Counted from the stretch's first letter, positions 16,668 through 25,011 are shown. The stretch is 64,000 bases of DNA from Pasteurellaceae bacterium (GCA_900756155.1 CAAEJV010000032.1:1-64000); one strand, 5' to 3'. The notes: generated from the sequence alone by a model not told the origin. Made by a program: numbers and translations.

Positions 16668-17339
16668 ATGAGTGAATTTGTGATTGAAACGCAACATTTA
16701 TATAAACGATTCGGGCAAGTCACTGCTTTAGAAGATATTAATATTCAAATTCGCCAAGGTGAGTTTATTGCAATCATGGGCGCATCGGGTTCGGGTAAAA
16801 CCACACTCATGAATATTCTGACTGGCTTAGATACGGCCAGTGAAGGTAAAGTGATTTTAGACGGCGTCGATGCAGCACAACTGGATGAAGTAGGTCGTCA
16901 ACGTTTCCGAGCGGAAAAAATTGGTCTAGTCTTCCAACAATTCCATTTAATCCCTTATTTGACCGCACTTGAAAATGTGATGCTCGCACAGCACTATCAC
17001 AGTGTGATTGATGAAGCAGCGGCTAAAGCAGTACTCGAACAAGTGGGATTAGGTCATCGTATAGATCACCGTCCAAGCCAACTTTCTGGGGGCGAACAAC
17101 AACGGGTATGTATTGCTCGAGCATTAGTGAACCAACCACCCGTTATTTTTGCCGATGAACCTACGGGTAACCTTGACGAAAAAAATGAAGCCCTTGTACT
17201 AGATTTACTACAAGAGTTAAATCGCCAAGGGAGAACCATTGTGATGGTGACACACAATCCAGAATTGGGTGAGTTAACCGATCGTGTTATTTATCTCCAC
17301 CACGGAAAATTTGTAAAAGAGGAAATTCATGAAAAATAA
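16668..17339 (+). CDS. LolD-like ABC ATPase of the P19 iron system
   Basis: Cytosolic ATPase that energises the two FtsX-type permeases encoded just before it. The 223 residues contain Walker A GASGSGKTT (about 38-46), signature LSGGEQQRV, Walker B VIFADEP with the D-loop GNLD, and the switch histidine in MVTHNPE. The sequence class is LolD/MacB. It starts one base after the second permease ends and overlaps the thioredoxin gene by 11 bases. Equivalent to Cj1663. Confidence 0.92.
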   Translation: MSEFVIETQHLYKRFGQVTALEDINIQIRQGEFIAIMGASGSGKTTLMNILTGLDTASEGKVILDGVDAAQLDEVGRQRFRAEKIGLVFQQFHLIPYLTALENVMLAQHYHSVIDEAAAKAVLEQVGLGHRIDHRPSQLSGGEQQRVCIARALVNQPPVIFADEPTGNLDEKNEALVLDLLQELNRQGRTIVMVTHNPELGELTDRVIYLHHGKFVKEEIHEK

Positions 17340-17808
17340 ATTCGTCAAACTACTAGCCATAAGTGCGGTCATTTTTGGCAGCGTTTCTTGTAAAGACGAA
17401 GTTGCTGCGATTGGTCAAAAAGCACCAGATATCGCTGCCTATGATTTACAAGGTAAAGAAGTGAAACTTGATGATTGGAAAGGCACTCGTCTACTGACAT
17501 TCTGGTCTGAAACCTGTGGACGATGTGTCGCAGAATTAAAAGAATTCGAAAAATTGGCCGAAGCTAATCCAGATAAAGTTCAACTTATCGCCATAAATGT
17601 GGATGGAGATAAAGTGGACACCAAAGCCGTTGTCGCCAAACGTCAGCTTACGTTACCGGTTATCAAAGACCAATTAAAAATCACAGCAGAACGTTATCAA
17701 CTTATCGGTACGCCAACAAGTTTTGTGATTACACCTGAAGGTAATATTCAGGCTAAATATGAAGGCGCAATTCCCGCAGAAGATTTAGATAAATTATTTA
17801 AAGGCTAG
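17329..17808 (+). CDS. TlpA/ResA-like thioredoxin, membrane-anchored
   Basis: Periplasmic thiol-disulfide protein of the AhpC/TSA-TlpA family, 159 residues. The active site is Cys63-Gly-Arg-Cys66 in FWSETCGRC, and the cis-proline region is GTPTSFVIT. The N-terminal hydrophobic stretch ends in GSVSC (Cys21), a weak lipoprotein box, so it may be lipid-anchored. The Campylobacter locus also ends with thioredoxin-like genes (Cj1664-Cj1665). It likely keeps cysteines of the DUF2318 protein or the cytochrome reduced. Confidence 0.85.
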   Translation: MKNKFVKLLAISAVIFGSVSCKDEVAAIGQKAPDIAAYDLQGKEVKLDDWKGTRLLTFWSETCGRCVAELKEFEKLAEANPDKVQLIAINVDGDKVDTKAVVAKRQLTLPVIKDQLKITAERYQLIGTPTSFVITPEGNIQAKYEGAIPAEDLDKLFKG

Positions 17809-17813
17809 CCAAA

Positions 17814-18137
17814 ATGAAAAAACGAATTTACTTACTCTCTACACTTTTACCCGTTTTAGGCTTTTTATTTGCCCCTCCTGCCCTTTCTGCCGAAGCTGAC
17901 TTAGTGAAAGCGGAAAAGGTATATAAACGCTCTTGTGCAACTTGTCATGGGAAACAAGGCGAAAAACCAGCAATGGGTGAGTCAAAAATTATTAATCAAC
18001 TAAAACCAGAAGAAATTTCAACCGCACTTTCAGAACGAAAAGCGGGAAATATTACTGGTGCAGGAAGCCCTGCAAAACAACGTTTAAGTGAGCAAGATAT
18101 TCATAATTTAAGTGAATATATTCAAACACTAAAATAG
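17814..18137 (+). CDS. Small periplasmic c-type cytochrome
   Basis: A 107-residue class I cytochrome c with signal peptide (cleavage about residue 26, ALSA) and one haem site Cys41-Ala-Thr-Cys44-His45. It follows the thioredoxin gene by five bases and closes the operon. The only methionine after the haem site is Met54, close to it; the usual distal Met region instead reads GAGSPAKQRLSEQDI, so the sixth iron ligand is unclear. An electron-transfer role in iron redox during uptake is inferred from position. Such a cytochrome is not part of the Campylobacter version I recall. Confidence 0.85.
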   Translation: MKKRIYLLSTLLPVLGFLFAPPALSAEADLVKAEKVYKRSCATCHGKQGEKPAMGESKIINQLKPEEISTALSERKAGNITGAGSPAKQRLSEQDIHNLSEYIQTLK

Positions 18138-18238
18138 TTTTTGAATTTTTTTTAAACTAATTCTAAAATGTACGGTCTTAGAAGGGGCTTAGTTTTTATA
18201 AGCTAAGAAATTTTTTATATATCAATAAAGGATTGTTT

Positions 18239-18880
18239 ATGAACAAATTTACTAAAATCAGTGCAACTGCATTATTTGCATTATTCTTAACTGCTTGTGA
18301 TAAACCAGCAGATAAACCAGCTCCAGCGAAACCTGAAACTACTCAGCCTGCGCCAGAAGCTAAACAAGAAGCAGCAAAACCAGCTGAAGCGGCTAAACCT
18401 GCTGAAGCGGCTAAACCTGCTGAAGCTACACCAGCTCAAGAACAAGCTGACTACAACAAATTACTTGAATGGAATGCAAGCCAAGCGCAAGCTCAAATGG
18501 CTGCACAACAAAAACTTCAATCTGATTTAACTGCTGCGGTTCAAGCAAAAGATGAGAAGAAAATTGAAGAAGCAATCAAAACGTTCAACAAAACTGTTGA
18601 AGATACAATTGCAAGCTTAGATAAATTAGATATTACAGCACCTTCAGTGAAAAGCATTAAAGATCAAAATAAAGAAGTACTTGCATTATCAAGTGAATTA
18701 TTAGTTGATCAATTAAACTTAGCAACTAAAGCACCAACTGAAGAACAAACTAAAGCTTATCAAGCTAAAGTTGAAAAACTACAAGCTGCAGTAGCTAAAT
18801 TACAAAAAGACGGTGCTGATTTAGCACAAAAATTTGCACCTGCAGCACCAGCTGCTCCAGCCGCTCCAGCTGCAAAATAA
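18239..18880 (+). CDS. Ala/Pro-rich helical lipoprotein, unknown function
   Basis: I do not recognise a named family. The 213-residue product has a signal peptide with lipobox LTAC (Cys about 20), then a Lys/Pro/Ala-rich linker with AEAAKP repeats (about 35-62). A charged helical, coiled-coil-like domain follows (70-200), and the end is an AAPAAPAAP tail. This architecture suits an outer-membrane lipoprotein reaching across the periplasm. The ATG at 18239 follows AAGGATTGTTT; a TTG two codons earlier is less likely. It stands alone between its own promoter region and a strong terminator. Confidence 0.8.
   Translation: MNKFTKISATALFALFLTACDKPADKPAPAKPETTQPAPEAKQEAAKPAEAAKPAEAAKPAEATPAQEQADYNKLLEWNASQAQAQMAAQQKLQSDLTAAVQAKDEKKIEEAIKTFNKTVEDTIASLDKLDITAPSVKSIKDQNKEVLALSSELLVDQLNLATKAPTEEQTKAYQAKVEKLQAAVAKLQKDGADLAQKFAPAAPAAPAAPAAK
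18383..18427 (+). repeat. 18-bp tandem repeat in the lipoprotein linker
   Basis: Two perfect copies of GCTGAAGCGGCTAAACCT (18383-18400 and 18401-18418) and a half copy follow each other. The unit is a multiple of three, so copy-number change would lengthen or shorten the AEAAKP linker without breaking the frame. Confidence 0.85.
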
Positions 18881-18897
18881 TTAATCGGTTAAGATGA

Positions 18898-18930
18898 AAA
18901 AAACCTTACTGTAAAAAGTAAGGTTTTTTT
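18898..18930 (+). terminator. Terminator after the lipoprotein gene
   Basis: The stem AAAAAACCTTACT/AGTAAGGTTTTTT has a six-base loop, giving 13 perfect pairs including an A/T-rich base, and ends in seven T. Confidence 0.92.
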
Positions 18931-18977
18931 ATGAGGTAAATTTGCAATATCTTAGCACTTTAAATAATAAACTGTAG

Positions 18978-19327
18978 CTATTTACCTGGTTTATTATATT
19001 TACTTTCAATAGTTATATATATTTCTTCAAAGGTCTTATTCTCTTTTTCATTTCCATCATGGTAAAGATCCCAGTCAAACCCATACAATTCTGTTGGTTG
19101 GATAGTTATACATAGCCTATTACTTTCAATTTTTTCTCCCAATCTAAAATATCACTAGAATTTATCACATTAAATTTAGATAGCTCCTCTAACACTGGAG
19201 TTAAATCTGATGGACGTCTGATAATCACATAAATTTTATTTAGATGTAAATTGATAAATAATCCGAATCCAAAATATATATCGCCATTCTTGTATTCAAA
19301 ATCTGTTTTTTTAGCTTCTAGTATCAT
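18978..19327 (-). pseudogene. Small hypothetical gene split by a one-base shift in a poly-A run
   Basis: The frame opening at 19327 encodes 73 residues (MILEAKKTDFEYKNGD...) and stops at 19106. Immediately after a six-A run (six T at 19130-19135 on the plus strand) another frame continues cleanly to a TAG at 18978-18980. It encodes a plausible protein end with KIESNRLCITIQPTE, ELYGFDWDLYHDG and IYITIESKYN. One extra A would join them into a protein of about 116 residues. No family is recognised; small acidic single-domain proteins of this kind include toxin-immunity proteins, but that is only a possibility. It may be a pseudogene, a phase-variable gene or a sequencing error. Confidence 0.65.
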
Positions 19328-19393
19328 TTTTATTTTCTCTACTTTAAGTTATTTATCCTTTTGCTTTGCAACTCTTTATCACATAACTAAATA

Positions 19394-20224
19394 TTAGAGT
19401 TTTTGTTTTGTTATTCTTGTTTTTAACACATCCACAAATCGCTCTGTCGCCCCTTCCCAACGATCTAAATATAACGCAGGTTCAATCAATTCTAATTCAT
19501 TCAATAGAAATTGATTGTTAATAATCGTTCCATCTACTCGTGCATAGACAGGCATTTCTGGCAATTTATGTAAAACATGGCATGCTGTTTCAATAATATG
19601 ATCATCAACCTCAACAGGGATAATTTCAACTTTATATTGTGAATTCGCTCGCCATTCATTTTGAGGTGGCTGTCGGCGAATAGCATGACTAAATACACCA
19701 TTGAAAAAGATCAAACTGGTTTCACCATTTGTCGCCACTTCAGGAATAAAGGGCTGTAATACAACTTGCTCACCATACGCAGAAAGATCAGGCAATACTT
19801 CACCTTGTTTGAATTTTGTCACCAAATTACCACTCTGCCCTACAGTAGGTTTAATGACAAATTCAGGCCAATCTTGGCTTTCAAGTGAGATCAAAATTTC
19901 AGATGTTTTTGCTGAACAAATTAGGGTTGGGATAACATTGACACCCCAATTCTGCAAATCACATAGATAGCCTTTATGGCTATTCCATAACATTAATTCC
20001 GCAGGATTGATGAATGCATTCTTATGCAGTTTAATCCATTGAGTAAATTCATTGTAGAAATTTGCGTAATCCCATGCCGCTAAAGGCAGAATAAAATGAC
20101 TCTGTAATGTTTCTTGCCAAGGCAAAAATTGAGTAGGAATACCTTGATTAGAAAGTTGTGTTTGTACAGGGATAAGATTTTGAGGAACTGAAGGATACGT
20201 TTTGCAAGTGGTGATTGTAAGCAT
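19394..20224 (-). CDS. ATP-grasp domain protein (RimK/glutathione synthetase-like)
   Basis: A 276-residue soluble protein whose central part looks like an ATP-grasp fold: EFVIKPTVGQSGNLV carries the ATP-binding lysine and glycine loop, and VVLQPFIPEV is the second ATP-contact strand. NELELIEPALYL near the end supplies the metal-binding acidic residues (the E-x-N/E pattern of the family). Such enzymes ligate an amine to a carboxylate using ATP; the substrate cannot be told. No good ribosome site precedes the ATG. It is transcribed separately from the upstream cupredoxin operon by a hairpin at 20256-20283. Confidence 0.78.
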   Translation of the reverse strand: MLTITTCKTYPSVPQNLIPVQTQLSNQGIPTQFLPWQETLQSHFILPLAAWDYANFYNEFTQWIKLHKNAFINPAELMLWNSHKGYLCDLQNWGVNVIPTLICSAKTSEILISLESQDWPEFVIKPTVGQSGNLVTKFKQGEVLPDLSAYGEQVVLQPFIPEVATNGETSLIFFNGVFSHAIRRQPPQNEWRANSQYKVEIIPVEVDDHIIETACHVLHKLPEMPVYARVDGTIINNQFLLNELELIEPALYLDRWEGATERFVDVLKTRITKQKL

Positions 20225-20255
20225 AGTAAATAATAACGGATTTAAACATAAAGAA

Positions 20256-20283
20256 GATGCGCCAATTATTTAACTGGCGCATC
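20256..20283 (-). terminator. Terminator of the iron ABC/cupredoxin operon
   Basis: The stem GATGCGCCA/TGGCGCATC (nine perfect pairs) has a ten-base loop. On the minus strand it is followed by a T-rich TCTTCTTTATGTTT. Confidence 0.75.
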
Positions 20284-20294
20284 GATTTCAATGA

Positions 20295-20729
20295 TTATTT
20301 TACTTGAGCAAAATATTTTTCAAGACGACCTTTATTCGTCATTGATTTCTTCTCAAGATCTTTCACCACTTTCTCAGCTTGTTCTTTATTTGGTAGATTA
20401 TCACCCACTTGAATCACACCATTCATATTCATTGAACGATGTACTGGACAGGTATAAACATAAACACCTTCTTTATCTAAAGTGATTGTGAGTTCCTGAT
20501 CTTCTTCAGATTGGAATTTTTGAGCACCTTCAGGAATCGCTTTGCTATGTACAAAGTGGCTTTTATTTTCTGCACGAAATGTCACCGTATCACCCGGTTG
20601 TACTTTTAAATAACCCGGTTCAAAAACCATTGAGCCTTCACTGTTTGAATTCAACATTTTGATATCATAATGTGCGGCTTGAGCAGCAAAACTTAATCCT
20701 AATAGTGCTGCAAGTGCAAATTTTTTCAT
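20295..20729 (-). CDS. Pseudoazurin-like blue copper protein
   Basis: Periplasmic type 1 copper electron carrier, 144 residues, signal peptide ending AQA-A (cleavage about 18-19). The copper ligands are readable: His58 in NKSHFVHSK, and Cys94, His97 and Met100 in CPVHRSM. Spacing PGDTVTF to His matches pseudoazurin. I choose the ATG at 20729 because AAGGA lies seven bases upstream; earlier starts would overlap the ATPase gene. It is the last gene of a Fur-box-controlled iron ABC operon, which suggests a redox role with iron rather than denitrification, since no nitrite reductase is nearby. Confidence 0.88.
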   Translation of the reverse strand: MKKFALAALLGLSFAAQAAHYDIKMLNSNSEGSMVFEPGYLKVQPGDTVTFRAENKSHFVHSKAIPEGAQKFQSEEDQELTITLDKEGVYVYTCPVHRSMNMNGVIQVGDNLPNKEQAEKVVKDLEKKSMTNKGRLEKYFAQVK

Positions 20730-20742
20730 TTTCATTTCCTTC

Positions 20743-21516
20743 TTAAGAATGTGCTGGTTTACGTTGTGGGCGGACCACCGGCAAACCTGCACTACATTGT
20801 AATAATTCAACGTTTACACGATATAAACGATTAATGGTTTCTACTTGTAAAACATGATGTGCATCGCCTACACCTTGCACTTTACCTTCACCAAGTAAAA
20901 TCAACTCATCTGAAAATTGAGCGGCAAGACTTAAATCATGTAATACCATTATAGTAATCAGATTTTTCTGTTTCGTATAGGTGTAAACTTCTTCTAAGAG
21001 ATTAAGCTGATGATGCATATCTAACGCACTCACTGGCTCATCCAACATTAAAATCTGTGGTTCACGTAATAAAACCTGAGCAAACATCACCATTTGGCGC
21101 TGCCCACCACTGAGATTCAGAATATCACGATGGGCTAAATGACCAATACCTAATTGTGTCATGATACTTGCCGCTTCAGTGAGAAGCTCATCGCTTACTC
21201 GCATCGTTAGACTATCCATTCGTCCTAAAAGGACCACTTCAAGTGCGGTCAAGCTTGCATCTACTCGGCTATCTTGAGGCATATAGCCAATTGGTTTACG
21301 CCAATCTGCCAACTTTGTCCGTTCTAGCTGTTTGCCTTGATAGGTAATCATTCCTTCATGTGGTAATTCACCAAAAATGGTTTTTAGCATGGACGATTTC
21401 CCTGTGCCGTTTGGCCCTAGCACCGTATAAACTTTACCTTCTTCAAAACGGACATTAATGTGATCGGCTACGGTGAGATCACCTCGTTTTACCGTAAGAT
21501 TCTTTAATTCTAACAT
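20743..21516 (-). CDS. FecE/FepC-type iron ABC transporter ATPase
   Basis: ATPase of a siderophore- or haem-type iron importer, 257 residues. It has Walker A GPNGTGKSS (about 35-43), signature LSGGQRQMV, Walker B ILMLDEP and switch region MVLHDLS. The ATG overlaps the permease stop, so the two are translationally coupled. It is third in the operon binding protein - permease - ATPase - cupredoxin. Confidence 0.93.
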   Translation of the reverse strand: MLELKNLTVKRGDLTVADHINVRFEEGKVYTVLGPNGTGKSSMLKTIFGELPHEGMITYQGKQLERTKLADWRKPIGYMPQDSRVDASLTALEVVLLGRMDSLTMRVSDELLTEAASIMTQLGIGHLAHRDILNLSGGQRQMVMFAQVLLREPQILMLDEPVSALDMHHQLNLLEEVYTYTKQKNLITIMVLHDLSLAAQFSDELILLGEGKVQGVGDAHHVLQVETINRLYRVNVELLQCSAGLPVVRPQRKPAHS

Positions 21517-22565
21517 TATTGTCCCCGCTTGTTATTTAAAATAATCCAAAAGAAGAAAGGCACCCCAATAAACGAGGTAACAATCCCCACTGGGAACAAT
21601 GCACCAGGGATAATGACTTTGGATAATACCGAAGAGAGGGATAAGAATGCCGCACCAACTAACATTGCGCCCAGTAAGAAGAAACGTTGATCTTCACCAA
21701 GCAACATTCGAGCAACATGTGGAGCAACTAAGCCGATAAAGCCAATCACGCCCACAAAACTGATTGCTGTCGCCGTCATCATAGCGACAAGAACTAAAAC
21801 CTTAATACGTAATACTTGCAAATTGATGCCAAGACTTGCCGCTCGATCTTCTCCTAAACGAAGTGCGGTCAATTTCCAAAGCTCTTTTGAAAGTAATGCG
21901 ACACAAATTGTAGTTACAATAATAATGATGATTAAGCTTTGCCACGTCGCTTTATTTAGACTACCAAATAGCCAGAATAGGATTTGTTGCGAGACTTCCG
22001 GCGCCGAAATAAATTGCACCAATGAAAGTAAGGATTGGAAAATAAAGAGCAATGCGATCCCTACCAACACGAGCATTTCAGAGCTAAAACGACGTTTAGA
22101 GGCAAATAAGAAAAGAATCCCCGAGGCAAGCATGGTCATGACAAATGCGCCAATTGGCACAGCTACTTGTACGGGTAAACCAAAACTCCCGAAAGCAATC
22201 ACTATAGAGGCACCAAAACCTGCCGCAGCCGCGAGACCTAATGTATAAGGACTCGCCATAGGATTATTTAATAAGGTTTGGATCTCTGCCCCACCAACAG
22301 CCAATGTTGCCCCCACTACAAGCGCCATCAATGCCATGGGTAAACGTAAATTATGCACAATATTGATTGTCATTTTATCGACTTCACCGATGCCGAATAA
22401 GGCATTCACGACTTCCGACACGGATAGCATAGCTGGGCCTGTCATCACATCAAGGATAAGGCTTACCACGCCAATAGCAAGAAAAGATAAAATAACAAAC
22501 CAGCGTTTGCGTTCAAGCTTACGCTGGTTAGCCACAATATCTGCTACAACAGAATTGTTTTTCAT
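21516..22565 (-). CDS. FecCD-family iron ABC permease
   Basis: Inner-membrane permease of the FecCD/BtuC family, 349 residues with about ten hydrophobic helices. Family marks are the RLPMALMALVVGATLAVGGA segment, NPMASPYTLGLAAAAG, and GVIGFIGLVAPHVARMLLGEDQR (ATPase contact loop). A single permease gene implies a homodimer, as in BtuC or HmuU. It starts 15 nt after the binding protein gene. Substrate (siderophore, haem or other chelate) cannot be decided. Confidence 0.93.
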   Translation of the reverse strand: MKNNSVVADIVANQRKLERKRWFVILSFLAIGVVSLILDVMTGPAMLSVSEVVNALFGIGEVDKMTINIVHNLRLPMALMALVVGATLAVGGAEIQTLLNNPMASPYTLGLAAAAGFGASIVIAFGSFGLPVQVAVPIGAFVMTMLASGILFLFASKRRFSSEMLVLVGIALLFIFQSLLSLVQFISAPEVSQQILFWLFGSLNKATWQSLIIIIIVTTICVALLSKELWKLTALRLGEDRAASLGINLQVLRIKVLVLVAMMTATAISFVGVIGFIGLVAPHVARMLLGEDQRFFLLGAMLVGAAFLSLSSVLSKVIIPGALFPVGIVTSFIGVPFFFWIILNNKRGQ

Positions 22566-22580
22566 GAATTAACGTTTCCC

Positions 22581-23696
22581 TTATTTAGTTTCAGGGAAAA
22601 GATAAATCGTACCTTCCGGGGTAACCGGTAAGTAGTTTTTATAGAAGTTTAAGTAAGTTTGCTGCGGATCTAAATCTTTAAACAGATCAGGATAAGCCGC
22701 TTTAGCTACAAACTGAACAGATGCACTATCTGATAAAGTACGAGAGTTCGCATGATAGGCTGCATAAACACGGTTGTTTTTCACTGCCGGTAATTCAGCC
22801 CAACCCGCACGATGTTTGAATGCGTTTAAACGACGTTCTGCTTCGGCTTTTTCAATACCAAAGCCCATTACCATACCGTCTTGATTTTTCTTCAATTCAG
22901 TTTCACGGCCTGTAATAATAATTGCATCTGGTTTCGCAGCTAACACTTTCTCAGCAGCCAATGTACCCCATTTGCCAATTTCTGCAGGCGCTACGTTTTC
23001 TGCACCAACAAGGCTAATCATTGAGCCCCACATGCTAGAGAAGAACGTCATCCCTTGTTCAGCTGGGCCACCACGACCAAACTCCACATACACTTTCGGT
23101 TGTTTTGCTAATTTTGCATTTTTAACCGTAGTCTGGATATGTTCAACAATGTCTTTGTATTCTTTCGCAATTTTTGCTGCGCGATCTTTCTGACCGGTTA
23201 ATTCGCCAATAATCTCAGTAGATTTAATGTGCTTATCTAAGGTTTGAGCGTTGTAATCTAATACCACAATTGGAATGCCCGCTTCATTAATGGCATCTAA
23301 ATCAGCTCCTAGCATTTCGTACTGCCAATCTGCTAAGACTAAAAGATCCGGTTTTAATGAAAGCACTTTTTCCACAGAGAATGTGCCTTCTTCTACTTCA
23401 CCCACATCATCTAATTGATTCAATTTTGGCACCGCTTTGCTGAATAACTCCCAGCTTGCTGGTGCCCAAGAAGACCATACCTTCTTAGAAAAACCGACAA
23501 CGTTATCTAACGCTTTATCACCACCAACTGCCATATAATCTTGATAATAGAAACCAAGCACCACACGTTTTGCCGGTAAATCAACAGTGACTTCACGATC
23601 TAGTATATCTTTTACTTTCACGGGGTCAGCATTGGCAAAACCTGCTGTTAAACCAAGAATGGTTGCAATCGCTAAAGTTGAAAAACGTTTTTTCAT
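22581..23696 (-). CDS. Periplasmic iron-chelate binding protein (FecB/FepB type)
   Basis: Class III solute-binding protein that feeds the FecCD-type permease, 371 residues. The signal peptide runs to about residue 23 (GFANA-D). The mature part has two lobes, with the family pattern VKDILDREVTVDLPAKRVV at the start and LSLKPDLLVLADWQ in the first lobe. It has no lipobox, so it is freely periplasmic. It heads the operon, just downstream of a Fur box (23731-23743). The substrate is unknown; haem or ferric chelate are the candidates. Confidence 0.9.
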   Translation of the reverse strand: MKKRFSTLAIATILGLTAGFANADPVKVKDILDREVTVDLPAKRVVLGFYYQDYMAVGGDKALDNVVGFSKKVWSSWAPASWELFSKAVPKLNQLDDVGEVEEGTFSVEKVLSLKPDLLVLADWQYEMLGADLDAINEAGIPIVVLDYNAQTLDKHIKSTEIIGELTGQKDRAAKIAKEYKDIVEHIQTTVKNAKLAKQPKVYVEFGRGGPAEQGMTFFSSMWGSMISLVGAENVAPAEIGKWGTLAAEKVLAAKPDAIIITGRETELKKNQDGMVMGFGIEKAEAERRLNAFKHRAGWAELPAVKNNRVYAAYHANSRTLSDSASVQFVAKAAYPDLFKDLDPQQTYLNFYKNYLPVTPEGTIYLFPETK

Positions 23697-23727
23697 AAGA
23701 AAAATCTCCTGAGTAAAATTAAAAATA

Positions 23728-23746
23728 AATGATAATAATTATCGGT
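23728..23746 (-). promoter_or_regulatory. Fur box of the iron ABC/cupredoxin operon
   Basis: GATAATAATTATC (23731-23743) is a perfect palindrome. In its 19-bp context it closely follows the Fur consensus GATAATGATAATCATTATC. It lies 35 bp upstream of the binding protein start, where a bound repressor would block transcription when iron is plentiful. Confidence 0.85.
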
Positions 23747-23792
23747 GCGAATAATACCGAAAACGATTGCCAAATTCAACTCAGGCGATTAA

Positions 23793-24932
23793 TTATTCTT
23801 CGTAAGCTTCGTCAGTTAATGTTTTTAAGAATGCTTCTAATGCGTTAATCTCTTCATCTGTAAGCGGTTTTGCTTTTAAAACATCAGGATTGATGGTTTG
23901 AGCATATTCGGCTTTCTCCCACACTTTTCCTGTTTCAGGATTAATTTTGCGATTAGGATTATTGAAACTGTCTTTAAATAGTAAAACGGTTTTTAAATCG
24001 CGGAAAACACCGTTATGCATATAAGGCGCAGTAACACCAATGTTACGCAAAGTTGGTACTTTAAATTTGCCTTTTTGTTTTTCATCGCCTTTCACCATCA
24101 GATTATCCAATAGCCCATTATCCACAAAATCGGCAGCTAATTTGTTGTGCTTAATTAATTCTTGATTACTTGGTACGCCGATATTGAAATAGCGGTAATT
24201 CGTAAAAGTTTCTTTTGCTGAATTCGCTTCACTTGATTGGTGGCAGTTACTACAATTTGTGCGTGTTTTATCGAAAAATAATGCCTTACCTTCAGATTCA
24301 AGTGCGGTCAATTCTGCTTCACCTTTTAAAGCACGATCATATTTTGAAGAGAATGGCGCAAATAATTCCTGTTTTTCGAACTCGCCAATGGCTTTTTCCA
24401 TGATGGCATAAATCTTGTCGGTATCTGCCCAAATGCTTTCGCCATAAAGATCTGTAATAGGTTTGTAATAGGTCGGATCTGCTTTTAAACGTTCAACAAT
24501 AGCTTTCTTATCCGGCATGCCCATTTCTACTGGGTTTACTGGTGGTCCGCCTGCTTGCTCGGCTAAATCTTTCGCACGACCATCCCAGAACTGTCCGCCT
24601 ACATAATCTTGAATTTTTTTATCAAAATGAAAATCTGGTGAGAACATCGCATAAAGCGCAGTATTAGCATTACGATTACCATGAAGATGAGGATTATCCC
24701 CTTCTGAGACCATTTGGTTTGCAGAGTTTTTACGTTGATCCACAAAAGCGGAATCTGGACTATGACAGGTTGAACAGCTTTGTGTTTTATTAAAAGAAAT
24801 CGATTTATCAAAAAACAACACTTCACCTAGTGCTTTATAATCCAATTCTTTTTTCGTAACTTGATCAGCCAATGCATAATTACTCTGCATCAAAGGTGCA
24901 AACAATAAAATAGAAAGCCATTTTTTTTGCAT
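23793..24932 (-). CDS. Dihaem cytochrome c peroxidase (CcpA/MauG family)
   Basis: Periplasmic enzyme that reduces hydrogen peroxide with electrons from small c-type carriers. The 379-residue product has a signal peptide (cleavage near NYALA) and two haem-binding motifs, CSTCH (about residue 53) and CSNCH (about 226). NIGVTAPYMHNG near 300 supplies a distal methionine-containing loop. The ATG at 24932 follows TTTGGAGAAAACG; a TTG four codons earlier is inside that ribosome site. It is upstream of the iron ABC operon on the same strand, but the Fur box lies between them. Confidence 0.93.
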   Translation of the reverse strand: MQKKWLSILLFAPLMQSNYALADQVTKKELDYKALGEVLFFDKSISFNKTQSCSTCHSPDSAFVDQRKNSANQMVSEGDNPHLHGNRNANTALYAMFSPDFHFDKKIQDYVGGQFWDGRAKDLAEQAGGPPVNPVEMGMPDKKAIVERLKADPTYYKPITDLYGESIWADTDKIYAIMEKAIGEFEKQELFAPFSSKYDRALKGEAELTALESEGKALFFDKTRTNCSNCHQSSEANSAKETFTNYRYFNIGVPSNQELIKHNKLAADFVDNGLLDNLMVKGDEKQKGKFKVPTLRNIGVTAPYMHNGVFRDLKTVLLFKDSFNNPNRKINPETGKVWEKAEYAQTINPDVLKAKPLTDEEINALEAFLKTLTDEAYEE

Positions 24933-24968
24933 CGTTTTCTCCAAATATTCAAATTATAGATAAAAAAT

Positions 24969-24992
24969 AATCCAACAAAGCTTTGTTGGATT
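24969..24992 (-). terminator. Perfect 24-bp palindrome terminator after mltB-like gene
   Basis: AATCCAACAAAG is immediately followed by its exact complement CTTTGTTGGATT. On the minus strand the hairpin is followed by ATTTTTTATC, a fitting U-tail for the transcript ending at 25012. Confidence 0.85.
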
Positions 24993-25011
24993 ATAAAAGG
25001 AAAATAATTTT

